This document shows positions 7,059-19,921 of a stretch of DNA of 64,000 nucleotides, one piece after another. How positions within the stretch are numbered: the stretch's first letter is position 1; each line of letters starts with the position of its first letter. A program made the translations under genes and the position numbers. Below the pieces are notes generated by a model that saw only the letters and a list, made by a program, of their open reading frames with translations, had not been told where the DNA came from and made no database searches. This DNA is from Novosphingobium organovorum (lineage in GTDB: Bacteria; Pseudomonadota; Alphaproteobacteria; Sphingomonadales; Sphingomonadaceae): assembly GCF_022832435.1 (NCBI RefSeq), contig NZ_JALHLF010000003.1:1-64000 (forward strand), written 5' to 3'.

Positions 7059-8477
7059 TCAGAAGCTGTACCGCGCGGCGAATTCGAGGCGGTCGAGCGC
7101 GCCGTCATCGCCGTTGACGAGCTGGCGCGTGCCGTGGCGGATCTCGACCCCGAGATCGACGCTGGGCACGGGCGAGTAGAACAGGTTGGCCGCCACGCTC
7201 CAGGCCTGCCTGTTGTACGTGCCGATCATCGCTTCGGAGAGCGCGTCGGCGTAGAACACGCGCTGGTAGCTCGCCATCACGTTCGTGCGCAGCGTCCCGC
7301 CGAGCGGGACCTTCACGGCGAGCAGCCCGGCCAGCACGTCGACATCTTCGAGCCGGTTGGTCGCCGCGACGTAAACCGCATCGGGCGCGAAATTGAGCCC
7401 GATGTAGCGGCTCGCGTTGTGCCCGTAGGTGACCATGGCGCGCAGGTCCGCCGAGCGGGCGGGGTTGAGGAAGAGCTTGCCGCCCGCGCTCACGCCCCAT
7501 CCAAAGGCCGTGTCGCCAAGCCCGGCATCGTCCACCCGCACCTGCCGGGCGAGCACCGCAAGCGACGCCTCGCCCGCCTTTCCGGCGAGCGCGAGGCGGG
7601 CGGCGAAATCGGGCAGGCGATCGTCGCCATTTTCGGTGAGCGTGGCCGAACCCGCGTTCGCGGTGCCCGATTCCGGTTCCTCGAGCGCGGCGTGCAGCGT
7701 CAGCGCGCGAGAAAGCGGCGCGCTGTAGCGTATGAGAGGCTGGCGCACGAACACCGTCCCCTCGGTCGTCCCGACGAAATCGGTGCTTTCGGGCAGCGCG
7801 CCGGTGTACTGGAAGGTTGACCAGTCCTGGCCCATGGTCACTCGTCCGAGCTTGATCCAGGCGCGGCGCAGCGCGAGGTTGTAGCCGTTGGTGGTGCGCT
7901 GCGAGCCTTGCGATCCCGGCGAGGTCTGAAAGTCGACCTCGATGTAGCTGTTGAGCGAATGGCCCGCGACGAGCGTGTCGAAGTTGAGCCACAGGCGGGT
8001 CTGCTTGGCGGTAAAATCCTCGACCCGCTGCGCCGATCCGCCACCGGTCGGGATGGTCTGGGGCAGGTAGAAATCGCGTCCCAGCGAATTGGTCGCCACT
8101 TCGCCGTCGCTGAAGCGGCTCGTGCTGGCGACCATCTTGATGAAGCCGCCGAGCCGAATGCGCGTCGCGCCGTTGCCCGCGGTAAAGCCGTCCGTTGCTG
8201 GCGGCGGACTTGCCGGCGGTGTGGGGGGCGGCGCCAACGACACCGCCGATGCCACCGCGGGGGCAGACGACGCTGGCAGGCTGGGCGGCGCAGCGCCGGG
8301 CGTCTCCTCGCGCGCAGCAGCAAGATCGGCGCGCAAGGCGGCCATTTCGCTTTCGAGCTTGGCGAGGCGCGCCTCCAACACGGCCTCGCGATCGCTTGCC
8401 TGCGCCAGGGCGACGTGCGGGACGACAAGCCCGCTCGCGGCCAGAAGGGCGCAGGACAAACGCCGTTGGTTCGACAT
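7059..8477 (-). CDS. DcaP-like outer-membrane porin
   Basis: This 472-residue exported protein has a signal peptide (residues 1-25, ending VALAQA), a short coiled coil (EAVLEARLAKLESEMAALRA), a Pro/Ala-rich spacer, and a C-terminal beta-barrel. The barrel opens with GATRIRLGGFIKMVA and contains QTRLWLNFDT and WSTFQYTGALPES. It ends in the aromatic residue expected of an outer-membrane protein (ARYSF). This layout (coiled coil then barrel) is that of DcaP-type trimeric porins that take up organic acids. It is transcribed away from acs across a 238-bp shared promoter region and just upstream of the MHS transporter, suggesting an outer- plus inner-membrane uptake pair. Confidence 0.85.
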   Translation of the reverse strand: MSNQRRLSCALLAASGLVVPHVALAQASDREAVLEARLAKLESEMAALRADLAAAREETPGAAPPSLPASSAPAVASAVSLAPPPTPPASPPPATDGFTAGNGATRIRLGGFIKMVASTSRFSDGEVATNSLGRDFYLPQTIPTGGGSAQRVEDFTAKQTRLWLNFDTLVAGHSLNSYIEVDFQTSPGSQGSQRTTNGYNLALRRAWIKLGRVTMGQDWSTFQYTGALPESTDFVGTTEGTVFVRQPLIRYSAPLSRALTLHAALEEPESGTANAGSATLTENGDDRLPDFAARLALAGKAGEASLAVLARQVRVDDAGLGDTAFGWGVSAGGKLFLNPARSADLRAMVTYGHNASRYIGLNFAPDAVYVAATNRLEDVDVLAGLLAVKVPLGGTLRTNVMASYQRVFYADALSEAMIGTYNRQAWSVAANLFYSPVPSVDLGVEIRHGTRQLVNGDDGALDRLEFAARYSF

Positions 8478-8715
8478 TTTCCCTCTCCTAATGTCGTCCC
8501 GACCAGCTCCATTCTCTTGGGCCGAACCAATGGAACGGCCCCTTGGGATTGTCCCGGGACACGCCTATATTCGAAGAGCGTTCCGCCGCGCACTATCCCG
8601 ACCATCGGCGCAGGCATTCGACCATTGTCTAATGTCGTGACGCCGCGCGGGATGTGTTAGGACCCGTCCAAACCCGGGTTAACCGGAGCGCAACACACCG
8701 GAGAGGAGTTTACTG
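8478..8715. promoter_or_regulatory. Divergent control region between porin and acs
   Basis: This 238-bp gap must hold the promoters of the minus-strand porin and plus-strand acs. It contains a 10-base direct repeat CTAATGTCGT at 8488-8497 and 8629-8638, the first close to the porin start. It also holds an inverted repeat GGGCCG (8519-8524) / CGGCCC (8536-8541) flanked by two CTTGGG copies. These are candidate regulator sites, possibly for the CrbR-like protein. I found no convincing sigma-54 promoter. The acs ribosome site GAGAGGAG lies 7 bases before its ATG. Confidence 0.5.
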
Positions 8716-10665
<1,950 letters not shown>

Positions 10666-10688
10666 AGCCAAGCTGCTAAACCCGGAGG

Positions 10689-11333
10689 ATGACTCGCAGC
10701 ATCCTCATCGCCGATGACCACCCGCTCTTCCGCCAGGCGCTTGCCCTCGCGGTCGGGCAGGTGGCGCCCGACGCGACCGTGCTCGAGGCCGGGACGCTTG
10801 TCGCCGCCTCGGGGATGGTGGCCGAGCGCGGCGATCTCGCGCTCATCCTGCTCGACTTGAAGATGCCCGGAGCGGTGGGCTTCTCGGGCATCGCGCTGCT
10901 CCACGCCGAGCGGCCCGACGTGCCCATCCTCGTCGTTTCGAGCGCGGAAGGCGACCACGCGGCCGACGAGGCCCGCGCCTTCGGGGCGCGGGGCTTCCTG
11001 CGCAAGGACGCCGATCTGGCTGTAATCGAAGACGCGATTTCCGCTGCGCTCGCCGGACGCACTCCCGCCACGCGGCGAAGCGTGTCCTCGAGTGATGGCG
11101 CGTCCGATCTCGACCCGATCCGCGAACGCGTCGCCGATCTGACACCCACGCAGCTCAAGGTGCTGCTCGCCGTGCTCGACGGTCAACTCAACAAGCAGAT
11201 CGCGCATAGCCTCGGCATCAGCGAGGCGACCGTGAAGGCGCACATGACCGCGATCATGCGCAAGCTCGACGTCAGCAACCGCACCCAGGCCGCGCTCGTC
11301 GCGCGCTCGCTAGGATTGCATCTCAGACACTGA
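10689..11333 (+). CDS. crbR: NarL/LuxR-family response regulator, CrbR/ErdR-like
   Basis: This 214-residue response regulator has a receiver domain with the acidic pocket IADDH (Asp9, Asp10), the phosphoacceptor Asp56 in ALILLDLKMPG, and the Lys in GFLRKDA. A C-terminal LuxR-type helix-turn-helix follows (LTPTQLKVLLAVL ... KQIAHSLGISEATVKAHMTA). The 3' end overlaps the convergent hybrid kinase by 24 bases. In Vibrio cholerae and Pseudomonas, CrbR/ErdR is paired with an SLC5-domain sensor kinase and activates acs. Here the same three genes are adjacent, so I assign that role by context. GGAGG touches the ATG directly, an unusually short spacing, so translation may depend on coupling or the start may be slightly off. 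Confidence 0.8.
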   Translation: MTRSILIADDHPLFRQALALAVGQVAPDATVLEAGTLVAASGMVAERGDLALILLDLKMPGAVGFSGIALLHAERPDVPILVVSSAEGDHAADEARAFGARGFLRKDADLAVIEDAISAALAGRTPATRRSVSSSDGASDLDPIRERVADLTPTQLKVLLAVLDGQLNKQIAHSLGISEATVKAHMTAIMRKLDVSNRTQAALVARSLGLHLRH

Positions 11334-14300
11334 GATCGAAGCCAGAAAGCGCTCGATCGCCTCGGGCGGGACCGGCTTGGCGTAGATGCGCACACCCAGC
11401 GCCTCGGCGCTCTGGCGGACCTCGCCCTGTGGCTCTGCGGTCAGGATCGCGGCGGCTAGCCCCGGCCGCCGCGCGCGCAGCGCCTCGATGAGAGCGAGGC
11501 CGGTTTCGCCATGGTCGAGCCGGTAGTCGGCCAGCACCGCATCCGCCGTATCGGCCACCGCCAGCGCCTCGGCCGTGGTGCGCACGCCGATGGCGCGGTG
11601 TCCGAGCTGTTCGACCAGCGCACCCGTCGCCTCGACGATGCGCTGGTCGTTATCGACCACAAGGACCGTCAGGCGATGCGTCCGGGAAGCCGGAGCGGCG
11701 GGCAGCTCGACCGCCGCCGCGCTGGGAGCCCGCGTCGCGTGCGCGCGAAGCAGCAGGCTGAACCGGCTGCCGCGTCCCTGGTTCGAGGACACCTCCAGCC
11801 GCCCGTCCAGCAGGCGCACGATCCGTTCGACCAGCGCGAGGCCGAGCCCGAGACCTTCCGCCTCAATGGTGCCGAGCCGGGTGAACTCGCCGAAGATGGT
11901 CTCGGCCTCCTCGGGCGCGAAACCGACACCGGTGTCGACAACGTCGACACGCAGCCAGCCGCCGCGCCGCCGCACGCCCAGCACCACGCCGCCCTTGCGG
12001 GTATAGCGCAAGGCGTTCGACAGGAAATTCTGCATGACCGACCGCAACAGGCCAGGGTCGGTCTCGACCGTGCCGAGCAGCGATCCGATGGTCAGCCGCA
12101 AGCCCTTGGCCTCGGCGCTCGGCCGGAAGCTCTCGGCCAGATCCTTGAGAAACGGTGCGAGGTCGAGCACTTGCGGCTCGGGGACGATCCCGCCCGCATC
12201 GATGCGCGAGATGTCGAGCAGGGCGCGCAGCAATTCCTCTGCCGCGACGATGGCGTTGTCGACACGGGTGACGAGGCCGAGCGCTTCGGGTGTGGCCTTG
12301 CGGCCCAGTGCGGCGGTGAACAGGCGCGCGGCGTGGAGGGGCTGGAGCAGGTCGTGGCTGGCCGCGGCCAGGAAGCGCGTCTTGTCGCGCGTGGCCCGCG
12401 CCAGCTGCTGGTTCGCCTCGCGCAGTTCGCGGGTGCGATCCTCGACCCGCTGCTCGAGTTCGGCCAGCGTGCGGCCCAGTTCGTCGCGCACGGCTGCTTC
12501 CTCGGTCACGTCGGTGAAGGACATGACGTAGCCGCCGCCCGGCATCGGGCCGCCCACGGTCTTGATGACGCGCCCGTCGTCGCGGCGGCGTTCGAAACTG
12601 TGGGGCTGGCGCGCGCGCAAGTGGTCGAGCCGGCGCGCGATGCTGGTCTCGACGTCATCGCCGCCAAAGTCGCCGCGCAGCGCGTTGTGGCGGATCAGCG
12701 CCTCGATCGGCATTCCCGCATGGACCAGGCCGGGCGGGTACTTGAGGATCTCCTCATAGCGTGAGTTCCACGCGATGAGGTTGAGTTCGGCGTCGACCAC
12801 GCTGATCCCGGCGTCGATGTTCTCGAACGTGGCGGCGAGCAACTGGCGCGAAAAGCGCAGCGACTGGCCCCCTTCGTCGAGCAGACGGGTCACGTCGGCA
12901 AGGTCCATCTGTCCACTCGCCAGCGCCGAGGCGACGAGCGTACGGGCCGAGGAGGCACCGACCACTTGCGCGATCCGTGCCTGAGCGCGAGTGGCGGCGC
13001 GCCGATCCACCGGCAACCCGTGGAGTTCTTCGGGAAACTCGCCCCGCGCTGCGTCCTGGCCAACGAAACTGGCAAGGAAACGCTCAAGTTCTCCCAGGTT
13101 CGTCACCCGTCGCGACCCGCCAAGACGCCGCGGCGCGTTGGGCGCGGGCATCGTGCGCGCGGCGACGAGGGCGTGGACCGCAAGGTTGAGCCCCAGGCTC
13201 CACAGCACGCCATGGACAAAGGGGCCGGCGGCGCCGATGCCGAGCAGATGAACCGGGTCGAGCTGGGTATGCGCCAGGGCGGCGAGCCAGGGCGCGGGCA
13301 GGATCGGGGGCAGGGCCAGCGTGTAGGCCCAGGCGATGAGCCCCACCGTCAGGCTCGCTCGGGCGGCCACCGGATCGCGGTCGCGCCCCAGCGTCGCCAG
13401 GATCAGGTGCGGGGTGAACTGGGCCATCGCGGCAAAGGCCACGAGCCCCATCGAGGCAAGCGATTGCTGCCCGCTCACCAGCAGGGCAAAGGCAAGCGCG
13501 AGCGCCATGATCCCGGCGATCGACAGGCGACGCGTGAACAGCAAGCGCCGTCCGATCGTGCCCGAGCGCGACCGTTCGGGCGCACCGATCACGGCCCGCG
13601 CGAACAGGTCGTTCGAGACCATCGTGGCAAGCGCCGTCGTATCGACGATGGCCATCGAGGCCGCAGCGCCGATCCCGCCGAGCAGGGCAGCGGCCAGCGC
13701 CAGGTTCGACCCTGCCCAGTCGGGCAGGCTCAGAACGTAGAGATCGGGCGGCGTGGCGTCGGGCAGCAGCGCACGCCCGGCCAGCGCGATAGGCACGATG
13801 AGCAGCGCCATCGCGCCCAGATACGCGGCGAGACCGAGCCGCGCGCGGCTCATGTCTTCCTCGTCGAAGGCTTCGACCAGCCCCATGTAGAACTGTCGCG
13901 GCAGCGCGATAATGGCGAACGTGGAGACGAGCAACGTGGCGAGCACGTCGAACGAGAGGTGCTGCGGGGCAAAAGTCTGCGCCACCGCGTGAAGGCCATG
14001 CGCGATGCGTTCGTTATCGCTGGTGACGAGCAGCACACAGGCCAGCACGGCGACGATGGCCATCGCCGCGAGCTTGATCAGCGAATCAAGTCCGACGGCG
14101 TAGAGCAAGCCTTCGCTGCGCCCCGCCAGTTCGAACCGGCGCGCACCGAACAGCACCGCGAAAAGTGTCAGCAAGCCCGCCGAGACGATCATCGCCGGGG
14201 TTGCGATGGTGCTTCCCGAAACGATGGTCAAGGCGCTGCCGATCGAGCGCAGCTGGAGCGCGAGATAGGGGATCGTGCCCAGCAGCGCGATCAATGTGAC

Positions 14301-14657
14301 GAGCCGGGCGACTCCGGCGTCGTGCCCGAAACGCGCGGCGATGAAGTCCGATACGGTGGTGGCCCGCTCGTGCGCGACCGCTTGTCCCAGACGCTGGAGA
14401 AAGCGCGGGGCAAGCACCAGCAGCAGGATCGGCCCCAGATAGATCGGCAGGAACGACCAGCCCGCGCGCACGGCCGTCCCGGTCGAACCGTAGAACGTCC
14501 AGCTGGTGCAATAGACGCCGAGCGCAAGGGTATAGGCGCGGCGGCGCAGCCGCGAATTCTGCCGCCGCCGGTGGCCGGTCCGCTCGACCAGTGCGGCCAC
14601 CACGAAGAGCAGCCCCACCAGTGTGAGCGCGGCGAGGATCGACATCGGCAGGCTCAT
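11310..14657 (-). CDS. crbS: SLC5-domain hybrid sensor histidine kinase, CrbS/MxtR-like
   Basis: This 1115-residue membrane protein joins a sodium:solute symporter-like domain of about 13 helices (residues 1-500) to signalling modules. These are a linker, a PAS domain (about 605-720), a coiled coil, a HisKA domain with phosphoacceptor His768 (AASHDLLQPLHAARLF), a HATPase with N box MQNFLSNALRYT and GLGLGLALV, and a C-terminal receiver with Asp1044 (VLADYRLD). This order matches CrbS/MxtR kinases, which control acetate use through acs and whose transporter part may sense or move a solute. It is encoded opposite crbR with overlapping 3' ends. Regulation of acs is inferred from context and family knowledge. 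Confidence 0.88.
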   Translation of the reverse strand: MSLPMSILAALTLVGLLFVVAALVERTGHRRRQNSRLRRRAYTLALGVYCTSWTFYGSTGTAVRAGWSFLPIYLGPILLLVLAPRFLQRLGQAVAHERATTVSDFIAARFGHDAGVARLVTLIALLGTIPYLALQLRSIGSALTIVSGSTIATPAMIVSAGLLTLFAVLFGARRFELAGRSEGLLYAVGLDSLIKLAAMAIVAVLACVLLVTSDNERIAHGLHAVAQTFAPQHLSFDVLATLLVSTFAIIALPRQFYMGLVEAFDEEDMSRARLGLAAYLGAMALLIVPIALAGRALLPDATPPDLYVLSLPDWAGSNLALAAALLGGIGAAASMAIVDTTALATMVSNDLFARAVIGAPERSRSGTIGRRLLFTRRLSIAGIMALALAFALLVSGQQSLASMGLVAFAAMAQFTPHLILATLGRDRDPVAARASLTVGLIAWAYTLALPPILPAPWLAALAHTQLDPVHLLGIGAAGPFVHGVLWSLGLNLAVHALVAARTMPAPNAPRRLGGSRRVTNLGELERFLASFVGQDAARGEFPEELHGLPVDRRAATRAQARIAQVVGASSARTLVASALASGQMDLADVTRLLDEGGQSLRFSRQLLAATFENIDAGISVVDAELNLIAWNSRYEEILKYPPGLVHAGMPIEALIRHNALRGDFGGDDVETSIARRLDHLRARQPHSFERRRDDGRVIKTVGGPMPGGGYVMSFTDVTEEAAVRDELGRTLAELEQRVEDRTRELREANQQLARATRDKTRFLAAASHDLLQPLHAARLFTAALGRKATPEALGLVTRVDNAIVAAEELLRALLDISRIDAGGIVPEPQVLDLAPFLKDLAESFRPSAEAKGLRLTIGSLLGTVETDPGLLRSVMQNFLSNALRYTRKGGVVLGVRRRGGWLRVDVVDTGVGFAPEEAETIFGEFTRLGTIEAEGLGLGLALVERIVRLLDGRLEVSSNQGRGSRFSLLLRAHATRAPSAAAVELPAAPASRTHRLTVLVVDNDQRIVEATGALVEQLGHRAIGVRTTAEALAVADTADAVLADYRLDHGETGLALIEALRARRPGLAAAILTAEPQGEVRQSAEALGVRIYAKPVPPEAIERFLASISVSEMQS

Positions 14658-14995
14658 CGCGGGACACCCTCGCGTTCACGCCTCATGGGCCACCTTGCGT
14701 GCCACTCTGCCCCTTCCTCTCCTGTCCCTTGCACCGCGACCCTAGCTGCGTGCGAGGCGTCTGTCATGCCCGCAGACATCGGGCTGGCTATACTCATGGA
14801 TAGTTCCGCGCGCCCATCGCGAAAGGGCGCCTAAGCGCTGGCACGGGCCCGATGCGAACAGGGGTCGTTCGAAAGCTTTTCGAATCGATCGAAAAGATGG
14901 GATGAAATTATCCCTCTGAACAGAAAGGCTCGACCCACGCAAAAGGGGGGCATCGGCCTGTCCCGGCCTTGCCATTCGATGAAAGGACTTTTCCC
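14658..14995. promoter_or_regulatory. Intergenic region with a palindrome upstream of the chloroperoxidase gene
   Basis: This 338-bp gap separates the divergent crbS-like gene and the hydrolase gene. It has no credible gene. A perfect inverted repeat TTCGAAA-gct-TTTCGAA lies at 14868-14884, followed closely by a similar TCGATCGAAAAG, about 110-130 bases before the hydrolase ATG. It is a plausible operator. AAAGGA at 14982-14987 is the ribosome site of the hydrolase. Confidence 0.45.
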
Positions 14996-15832
14996 ATGCC
15001 CACCGTCACCACCACCGATGGCGTCGATATCTTCTACAAGGATTGGGGGGCGAAGGATGCCCAGCCGATCGTGTTTCACCATGGCTGGCCGCTGTCGTCG
15101 GACGATTGGGACACGCAGATGCTGTTCTTCCTTGCCAAGGGATACCGCGTCGTCGCGCATGATCGCCGGGGCCACGGCCGCTCGGCGCAAGTGAGCGAAG
15201 GCCACGACATGGACCACTACGCGGCCGATGCCGCGGCGGTCATGGAACACCTCGATCTCAGGAACGCGGTCCACATCGGTCACTCGACCGGCGGCGGCGA
15301 AGTTGCCGCTTATGTCGCGCGTTACGGCATCCCGCAGGGCCGTGTCGCCAAGGCCGTGCTGGTGAGCGCGGTGCCGCCGATCATGCTCAAGACTGAGGCC
15401 TATCCCGGCGGCCTGCCGATCGACGTCTTCGATGGCCTGCGCGCAGGTCTTGCCGCCAACCGCGCGCAGTTCTTCCGCGACGTGGCGGCAGGCCCGTTCT
15501 ACGGCTTCAACCGGGACGGCGTGGCCCCCATCGAAGGCGTGATCCAGAACTGGTGGCGCCAGGGCATGATGGGCAGCGCCAAGGCCCATTACGAGGGCAT
15601 CAAGGCCTTCTCCGAGACCGACCAGACCCAGGACCTCAAGGCCATGAGCGTGCCCACGCTGGTGCTTCATGGCGATGACGACCAGGTCGTGCCTTACACG
15701 AATGCGGGCGTGCTCCAGGCCGAGATCCTGCCGGATGCAACGCTCAGGATCTACGAGGGCTTCTCGCACGGGATGCTCACTGTCAACGCCGACGTGATCA
15801 ACCCCGACCTGCTCGCCTTCATCGAGGCCTGA
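14996..15832 (+). CDS. Alpha/beta hydrolase, non-heme chloroperoxidase / perhydrolase type
   Basis: This 278-residue cytoplasmic hydrolase matches cofactor-free chloroperoxidases (bacterial perhydrolases and esterases), which can form peracids from acids and hydrogen peroxide. Visible features are the oxyanion region HHGWPLSSDDWD, the nucleophile elbow GHSTGGGE, the catalytic Asp in HGDDDQVVP and the His in FSHGML. VAHDRRGHGRS is also typical. ATG 14996 has AAAGGA 8 bases upstream. An earlier in-frame Met at 14969 has no ribosome site and breaks family length. It sits 303 bases before katG, suggesting a shared link to peroxide. The true substrate may be an ester or lactone. Confidence 0.87.
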   Translation: MPTVTTTDGVDIFYKDWGAKDAQPIVFHHGWPLSSDDWDTQMLFFLAKGYRVVAHDRRGHGRSAQVSEGHDMDHYAADAAAVMEHLDLRNAVHIGHSTGGGEVAAYVARYGIPQGRVAKAVLVSAVPPIMLKTEAYPGGLPIDVFDGLRAGLAANRAQFFRDVAAGPFYGFNRDGVAPIEGVIQNWWRQGMMGSAKAHYEGIKAFSETDQTQDLKAMSVPTLVLHGDDDQVVPYTNAGVLQAEILPDATLRIYEGFSHGMLTVNADVINPDLLAFIEA

Positions 15833-18331
<2,499 letters not shown>

Positions 18332-18373
18332 GGATCGGACACCAAGGGGCGTGCCCCTTGCGTCCGACAGGGC

Positions 18374-18420
18374 AAACCGCACGCTTTCGCCACCGCAAGG
18401 TGGCGAAAGCGTGCGGTTTT
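18374..18420 (+). terminator. Long perfect hairpin terminator after katG
   Basis: A perfect 21-bp stem (18374-18394 with 18399-18419) is closed by a GCAA tetraloop of the GNRA class and ends in TTTT. It lies 43 bases after katG and between katG and the minus-strand tRNA-Ser. The AAA at the left gives TTT on the other strand, so it may also stop transcription past the tRNA. Confidence 0.88.
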
Positions 18421-18503
18421 CCGTGGGCGCCGTAAAGGGCGCTGCCTTGCGCAAGTCGAGCCTGTTTCCGGTTGCCTTAAACAGCGCTAAAATGCGCACG
18501 ATC

Positions 18504-18593
18504 TGGCGGAAGCGGTGGGATTCGAACCCACGAACGAGTTACCCCGTCGCTAGTTTTCAAGACTAGTGCCTTCAACCACTCGGCCACGCTTCC
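18504..18593 (-). tRNA. tRNA-Ser (anticodon UGA)
   Basis: On the minus strand this 90-base region starts GGAAGCG and ends CGCTTCC-G-CCA, so the acceptor stem is complete and the CCA is encoded. The anticodon arm CTAGT-CTTGAAA-ACTAG gives anticodon TGA, which reads UCA codons. The T arm has GTTCGAATC. A long variable arm (GCGACGGGGTAACTCGT) is typical of class II tRNA-Ser. Confidence 0.97.
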
Positions 18594-18871
18594 ATACCCG
18601 ATCGGGCCCGTACCGCGAGCGCGTGCGAGGGTGGTTTTGGCCCATCGCGGCGTTTTCCTGCGGCGTTGCCCTGCGCATAGACAAACCCGCCGGGAGTGCA
18701 AGCGTCTTTGCGCCCTGGGCAAACGAGGGGCCAATGGGGAGCCCGACCCGCGGCCGGGCGCAAGCGTGGCGCCGCCCCATCGGCCAGCGGGCCTGTGAAT
18801 GCGGCCATCCGCAAGGCCTTGCCCTTGCACCCGGTTTGCAAGGCCGCGCGCATGTGCGAGAACCATCGGCG

Positions 18872-19921
18872 ATGAATTTGCGATTCCATGTCCCGCTCCC
18901 CCGTTCTGTGCGTCACGCGCCGACGCTCCTGGCCGCGATGGCTGCCGTGCTGCCGCTCACCGCCATGCACGCCTGCGCGCAAGGGGAGACCTTTGGCAGT
19001 TACATGACGACCGTCGCCGCCCACGCCCGTCAGCAGGGTGTGAGCGAGGCGACAATCCGCAGCACGCTCTCGGGGCTCACGCCCAACCAGCGGGTGATCG
19101 AGCTCGACACCGCGCAGCCGGGCCGTTCGAACACGCCTCCGCCGATGTCGGGGTATCTCTCGCGCCATCTCCAGCCCTCGCTGATCGCGCGCGGACGGGC
19201 CAAGTACCAGAGCCTTGCCTCGATCCTGCCGGGCATCGAGCGGCGCTTTGGCGTTCCGGCCTCGATCCTTTTTGCAATCTGGGGACATGAGACCAATTAC
19301 GGCGGCTATACCGGGGATTTCGACACCGCGCGTTCGCTGGCCACGCTGGCCTGGGAAGGGCGCCGACGCGATCTGTTCGAAGGCGAACTGATCGCGCTGA
19401 TGAAGATGATCGATCGCGGGGTTCCGGCCAGCCAGATCAAGGGCAGCTGGGCGGGGGCTATCGGCAACCCCCAGTTCCTGCCCAGCGTGTACCTGCGCCT
19501 TGCCACCGATGGCGATGGCAACGGAACGACCGACATCTTCAACAGCCCGGCCGACACCATCGCGTCGATCGCGCATTACTTCCAGGACGCAGGCTGGCGG
19601 CCCGGGCAGCCCTGGGGCGTTCGCGCCAGCGTTCCCGCCGGGCTCGATCCCGATCGCTACGCCACCAAGCTCAAGGCGCCGTCGTGCGAGCGCGTTCATG
19701 CCCGCCACTCGCAGTGGAAGACGGTGGCCGAATGGCGGGCGCTGGGCGTGCAGCCGCGAGGCTACCTTGCGGACGATGTCCTCGCCTCGCTGTTCCAGCC
19801 CGACGGGCCCGGTACCAACGCCTATCTGTTAACCGGGAATTATCGAGTGATCCTGCAATACAACTGCTCGAACTATTACGCGTTGTCGGTGGGATTGCTT
19901 GCAGATGAAATTGCCCGTTAG
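18872..19921 (+). CDS. Lytic murein transglycosylase, MltB family
   Basis: This 349-residue exported enzyme cleaves peptidoglycan glycan strands with formation of 1,6-anhydro-muramic acid. It has a signal peptide ending near HACAQG and the catalytic Glu in AIWGHETNYGGYTG. It also has SWAGAIGNPQFLPSVYLR, typical of MltB-type enzymes, and DIFNSPADTIASIAHYF. ATG 18872 opens the signal peptide. The frame is open further upstream to 18566 but that part overlaps the tRNA and is not protein-like. The gene starts a co-directional run whose next two members, a DPBB-SPOR protein and a D,D-carboxypeptidase, also act on the cell wall. Confidence 0.9.
   Translation: MNLRFHVPLPRSVRHAPTLLAAMAAVLPLTAMHACAQGETFGSYMTTVAAHARQQGVSEATIRSTLSGLTPNQRVIELDTAQPGRSNTPPPMSGYLSRHLQPSLIARGRAKYQSLASILPGIERRFGVPASILFAIWGHETNYGGYTGDFDTARSLATLAWEGRRRDLFEGELIALMKMIDRGVPASQIKGSWAGAIGNPQFLPSVYLRLATDGDGNGTTDIFNSPADTIASIAHYFQDAGWRPGQPWGVRASVPAGLDPDRYATKLKAPSCERVHARHSQWKTVAEWRALGVQPRGYLADDVLASLFQPDGPGTNAYLLTGNYRVILQYNCSNYYALSVGLLADEIAR

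Noticed and set aside
8525-8545. Sigma-54 promoter before acs
   Set aside because: A TGGAACG-TTGG arrangement exists, but the spacing is one base too long and the essential GC of the -12 box is missing.
12966-14834. Open frame of 622 codons antisense to the sensor kinase
   Set aside because: Shadow of the transporter part of the kinase. Strongly charged low-complexity product.
18504-18593. tRNA-Ser as an integration site for a genomic island around katG
   Set aside because: No integrase and no second copy of the tRNA 3' end was seen in the window, and base composition does not change.
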